Shown in pieces: positions 12,415 to 12,599 of a DNA stretch of 12,599 bases; within the stretch, counting starts at the first letter, position 1; every line of letters begins with the position of its first letter. The DNA comes from JAGVWT01 sp964538405 (GTDB lineage Archaea; Nanobdellota; Nanobdellia; Pacearchaeales; GW2011-AR1). The position numbers and the translations under genes were made by a program. Where the stretch lies: NCBI GenBank assembly GCA_964538405.1, contig CAZIET010000015.1, positions 1 through 12,599 of the forward strand, read 5' to 3'. The notes under the pieces were generated by a model that was not told the DNA's origin, searched no databases, and worked only from the letters and a program-made list of their open reading frames with translations.

Positions 12415-12599
12415 ACGTTCTTAACCCAGCTAACGATACCTTTTAATGCGTGAACTCCGACACCCTTGCACGCTTCTGCACGCGCAGGATAGGTAGAGCC
12501 GACAGCGATGTACCAAACCGCACCGTCAATATGGACTATCGGGTGCGACAAGCCTGTTATCCTTGGGGTAACTTTTCTATCAGACACGGCTTCTATTAA
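12415..12599 (-). rRNA. 23S rRNA, upstream exon (partial, continues beyond the window)
   Basis: On the minus strand this corresponds to about E. coli 2409-2593 and is collinear with it without indels by hand alignment. It includes GGATAACAGG with A2451 at 12557, and CTGTCGGCTC with G2505/U2506. GTTAGCTGGG leads to the intron junction after AAGAACGT. Several bases that are nearly invariant elsewhere differ (C at 2503, A at 2552, U at 2572), so the gene is either divergent, degenerate or contains assembly errors. The 5' nine-tenths of domain I-V lies outside the window. Confidence 0.93.

Noticed and set aside
12384..12587. 67-codon open frame on the minus strand (MSDRKVTP...)
   Set aside because: It lies almost wholly in the upstream 23S exon and its end runs into the intron start. 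The nucleotide match to rRNA explains it.
1..12599. CRISPR array, tRNA genes or insertion-sequence ends
   Set aside because: I saw no regularly spaced repeats, no tRNA T-arm consensus outside rRNA, and no transposase or matching terminal repeats.

Overview
This AT-rich window most likely comes from an archaeon, probably a small-genome DPANN-type lineage assembled from a metagenome (a run of ten Ns marks a scaffold join). The 23S sarcin-ricin loop is of the archaeal/eukaryotic type (AGTACGAGAGGAAC). Many genes have a TATA box 24-27 nt before the start codon and almost no leader, and a TrmB-family regulator is present. The lineage call below the domain level is inference.

Layout. Bases 1-3113 hold accessory metabolic and membrane genes: the end of an unknown gene, a 195-aa unknown, a 48-aa two-helix membrane protein, a VOC protein and a tandem PhnB-like protein in one minus-strand unit, then divergent tspO and a DUF378 membrane protein. 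Bases 3159-5277 are minus strand: a four-CxxC zinc protein, a TrmB-type regulator, and an msrB-msrA methionine sulfoxide reductase pair that overlaps by 11 bp.

Bases 5353-9678 form a restriction/defence-like island. It contains a 50-aa zinc-ribbon protein, a close relative of the methyl-directed endonuclease DpnI, and, divergently, a 50-aa ribbon-helix-helix-like protein translationally coupled to a DNA methyltransferase with unusual motifs. A large GHKL (MutL/MORC-like) ATPase carrying a PD-(D/E)XK nuclease domain converges on the methyltransferase. A 28-bp palindrome lies between the TATA box and start codon of the small regulator and is a good operator candidate.

Bases 9810-11236 hold an RRM RNA-binding protein with a Gly/Arg-rich tail, an unknown 90-aa protein, a 39-aa very basic protein and a 108-aa unknown.

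Bases 11325-12599 (minus strand) are the 3' end of a 23S rRNA gene split by an 800-nt group I intron after E. coli position U2593, the same site as the Chlamydomonas chloroplast intron that encodes I-CreI. Instead of a homing endonuclease, the intron carries a DUF4258/DUF2283 gene pair with the layout of a toxin-antitoxin module and apparently its own promoter. This is the most unusual element here. The flanking rRNA also departs from several normally invariant peptidyl-transferase-centre bases.
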